DNA from: JANXQG01 sp037147235
Lineage (GTDB): Bacteria; Planctomycetota; Planctomycetia; Pirellulales; Thermoguttaceae
NCBI GenBank assembly: GCA_037147235.1
Contig: JBAWVO010000367.1
Coordinates: 1-5,925, forward strand
DNA length: 5,925 nucleotides
Direction: 5' to 3'
Positions 5,670 to 5,925 of this stretch are shown piece by piece. The first letter of the stretch is position 1, and every line of letters begins with the position of its first letter. Both the position numbers and the translations under genes were made by a program. The notes under the pieces are model-generated. The model worked only from the letters and a program-made list of their open reading frames with translations. It was not told where the DNA came from and did no database searches.

Positions 5670-5925
5670 TCAAATTCCGGCCTTCAGGTCAGCGATGTAT
5701 TTGGTCAGGTCTGTTTGGAACTGTGCCTTGGCCGCGGTAAGGTTGGTCTTAGCAGTTGTAAGGCTCGCCTGGGCCGCGACGACGCCAGGGTCGGCCTTGA
5801 TGGCGGCTTGCACTGCCAACCTGGCTGCCTCGACGGGTGCTTCGTCCGTCGCCAACTGGGCATTGGCCGTGGTAAGGTTGGTCTTAGCAGTTGTAAGGCT
5901 CGCCTGGGCCGCGACGACGCCAGGG
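5670..5925 (-). CDS. Ala/Thr-rich helical repeat protein, C-terminal fragment (runs off right edge), function unknown
   Basis: The last 84 residues are present; the start lies beyond the window. The sequence is almost entirely Ala, Thr, Leu, Lys, Gln and Asp, without Cys, Trp, Gly-rich or membrane stretches. It should form long alpha helices, possibly coiled coil. The block PGVVAAQASLTTAKTNLT occurs twice, 45 residues apart. The first copy continues with TANAQLATDEAPVEAARLAV and the second with AAKAQFQTDLTKYIADLKAGI and the stop. Short secreted proteins of this kind are common in planctomycetes, in my recollection, but no function is known to me. A TTG at 5855 would give a 61-residue protein, but the repeat continues upstream of it without a break, so the true start is outside. 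A hairpin terminator follows the stop. Confidence 0.72.
   Translation of the reverse strand, partial: PGVVAAQASLTTAKTNLTTANAQLATDEAPVEAARLAVQAAIKADPGVVAAQASLTTAKTNLTAAKAQFQTDLTKYIADLKAGI
5728..5925 (-). repeat. 135-base-period in-frame tandem repeat (two copies seen, second cut by window edge)
   Basis: Bases 5728-5790 match 5863-5925 at 62 of 63 positions (the only difference is C at 5735 versus T at 5870). The offset of 135 bases equals 45 codons. The match runs to the last base of the window, so the repeat could be longer or have more copies outside. The near-identity at DNA level, including third codon positions, points to recent duplication rather than selection on protein alone. Confidence 0.85.

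Noticed and set aside
5728..5925. Possible CRISPR array or mobile-element repeat at the right edge
   Set aside because: The repeat period is 135 bases, in frame within one protein, and the 'spacer' is coding sequence of the same helical type; no cas gene or inverted ends are present.

Overview
The window looks like a fragment of a planctomycete-type genome (Planctomycetota; Verrucomicrobiota is the main alternative). The evidence is the combination of a PEP-CTERM protein with autotransporter-associated beta-strand repeats, an LssY_C protein, a ferredoxin-type aldo/keto reductase, and several secreted or membrane proteins of unknown function in the style common in that phylum. Base composition is moderate in GC and looks even across the genes. 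No rRNA, tRNA, CRISPR array, transposase or phage gene is visible.

Left part (1-3757), all on the minus strand. Read in the direction of transcription, the genes are: a secreted protein of unknown function (3757-2798), a two-cluster ferredoxin-type aldo/keto reductase (2783-1659), a membrane-anchored LssY C-terminal domain protein (1579-779), and a single-pass membrane protein with a small beta-rich domain (771-244). Gaps are about 14, 79 and 7 bases (the first could be an ATGA overlap), so these four probably form one operon. A fifth gene starts at 133 behind its own promoter-like sequence and runs off the left edge; only its signal peptide and a few more residues are present.

Middle (3758-4308) is a divergent intergenic region. 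It carries a hairpin, a possible extended -10 promoter and a good ribosome binding site pointing right. It also carries an in-frame open stretch in front of the secreted-protein gene.

Right part. The plus-strand gene ending at 5224 encodes beta-strand repeats and a C-terminal PEP-CTERM anchor. Its N-terminal end is only the last conserved block of an SGNH/GDSL hydrolase. The promoter-like sequence, ribosome binding site and ATG at 4309 lie just upstream but in a different frame, so the gene looks like an SGNH hydrolase-PEP-CTERM fusion that lost its enzymatic body by internal deletion. From 5225 to about 5610 no convincing gene is seen. A strong hairpin at 5614-5652 serves as terminator for an Ala/Thr-rich helical repeat protein on the minus strand (stop at 5670, running off the right edge). 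Its 135-base internal repeat matches right up to the last base of the window, which suggests that the contig ended at the repeat.

Nothing here amounts to a clearly new defence or metabolic system. The most informative points are the decapitated SGNH/PEP-CTERM gene, the repeat protein at the edge, and the conserved-looking operon of unknowns around an Fe-S aldo/keto reductase.
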